64,000 nt of DNA. Origin: CAZSDU01 sp963662525 (GTDB lineage: Bacteria > Bacteroidota > Bacteroidia > Bacteroidales > FEN-979). Shown here one piece after another: positions 63,976-64,000 of this stretch. Every line of letters begins with the position of its first letter. The first letter of the stretch is position 1. The position numbers and the translations under genes were made by a program. Under the pieces are notes generated by a model that saw nothing but the letters and a program-made list of their open reading frames with translations, searched no databases and was not told the DNA's origin. Location: the NCBI GenBank assembly GCA_963662525.1, contig OY759717.1, positions 496,001-560,000 on the forward strand, read 5' to 3'.

Positions 63976-64000
63976 GGAAATTTTTCAATAAGTACAGCAT

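Overview
The window looks like a chromosome segment of a Bacteroidota bacterium, most likely of the Bacteroidales or a close relative. The supports are three proteins with type IX secretion (T9SS) sorting domains, many TAnnTTTG promoter elements (the Bacteroidota sigma-A -7 box) just upstream of genes, scarce Shine-Dalgarno sequences, a GIN-domain lipoprotein, the short archaeal-type prolyl-tRNA synthetase, a bTHX ribosomal protein and many small secreted or outer-membrane proteins. There is no phage, insertion sequence, CRISPR array, rRNA or tRNA. One structural RNA, the RNase P RNA (rnpB), is present, and rpmH (53 codons) is a short gene that is easily missed.

Layout. 0.3-6.1 kb: a T9SS cargo protein, an orphan response regulator, rmuC, rlmB, a 71-residue protein and ftsE. 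6.1-12.6 kb (minus strand): argF, an OmpL-like porin, a YbdG-type mechanosensitive channel, a YegS-type lipid kinase and an LtaS-type phosphoglycerol transferase. 12.7-15.5 kb: a citrate lyase locus with a fused CitD-CitE and CitF. 15.6-19.7 kb: a GxxExxY protein, recQ, a methyltransferase, a small FPDLK-repeat protein that may be knotted, and the alkyladenine glycosylase mpg. 19.7-26.3 kb: secreted and lipoprotein genes, including an A+T-rich accessory-looking trio. 26.6-36.3 kb: HU, fmt, a YfgM-like TPR protein, trmH, a TMTC-like membrane TPR protein, bTHX, rsmG, an OPT transporter, a PqqD-like protein and pepD. 36.4-45.8 kb: a PKD-domain T9SS protein, a TylF-like methyltransferase, rpmH, a YfhO-like protein, a glycosyltransferase, a MATE pump, rnpB and wecB. 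45.9-52.8 kb: gyrB, a MacA/MacB/TolC-like efflux operon without its ATPase, and a 2-Cys peroxiredoxin. 52.8-64 kb: a GT39 glycosyltransferase, mazG, a PagL-like deacylase, a GIN lipoprotein, proS, a Trp/Tyr/Gly-rich lipoprotein, a FadL-like outer-membrane protein, a TPR protein and a zinc-ribbon coiled-coil protein.

The most unusual structure is a set of short tandem word arrays of exactly 7 or 8 bp per unit, placed at gene borders between about 2.9 and 28 kb. They often contain the stop codon of one gene and abut or contain the start codon of the next. Arrays of the AATCGTA word end directly at the start codons of recQ, the methyltransferase and mpg in the same phase. A different heptamer, CATCCCG, is repeated five times inside the citrate lyase gene, where a change in copy number would usually shift the frame. 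A second point of interest is the 102-residue repeat protein at 18.8 kb. Start codons were re-chosen for several genes where a longer reading frame ran through a promoter, a terminator or the RNase P gene.
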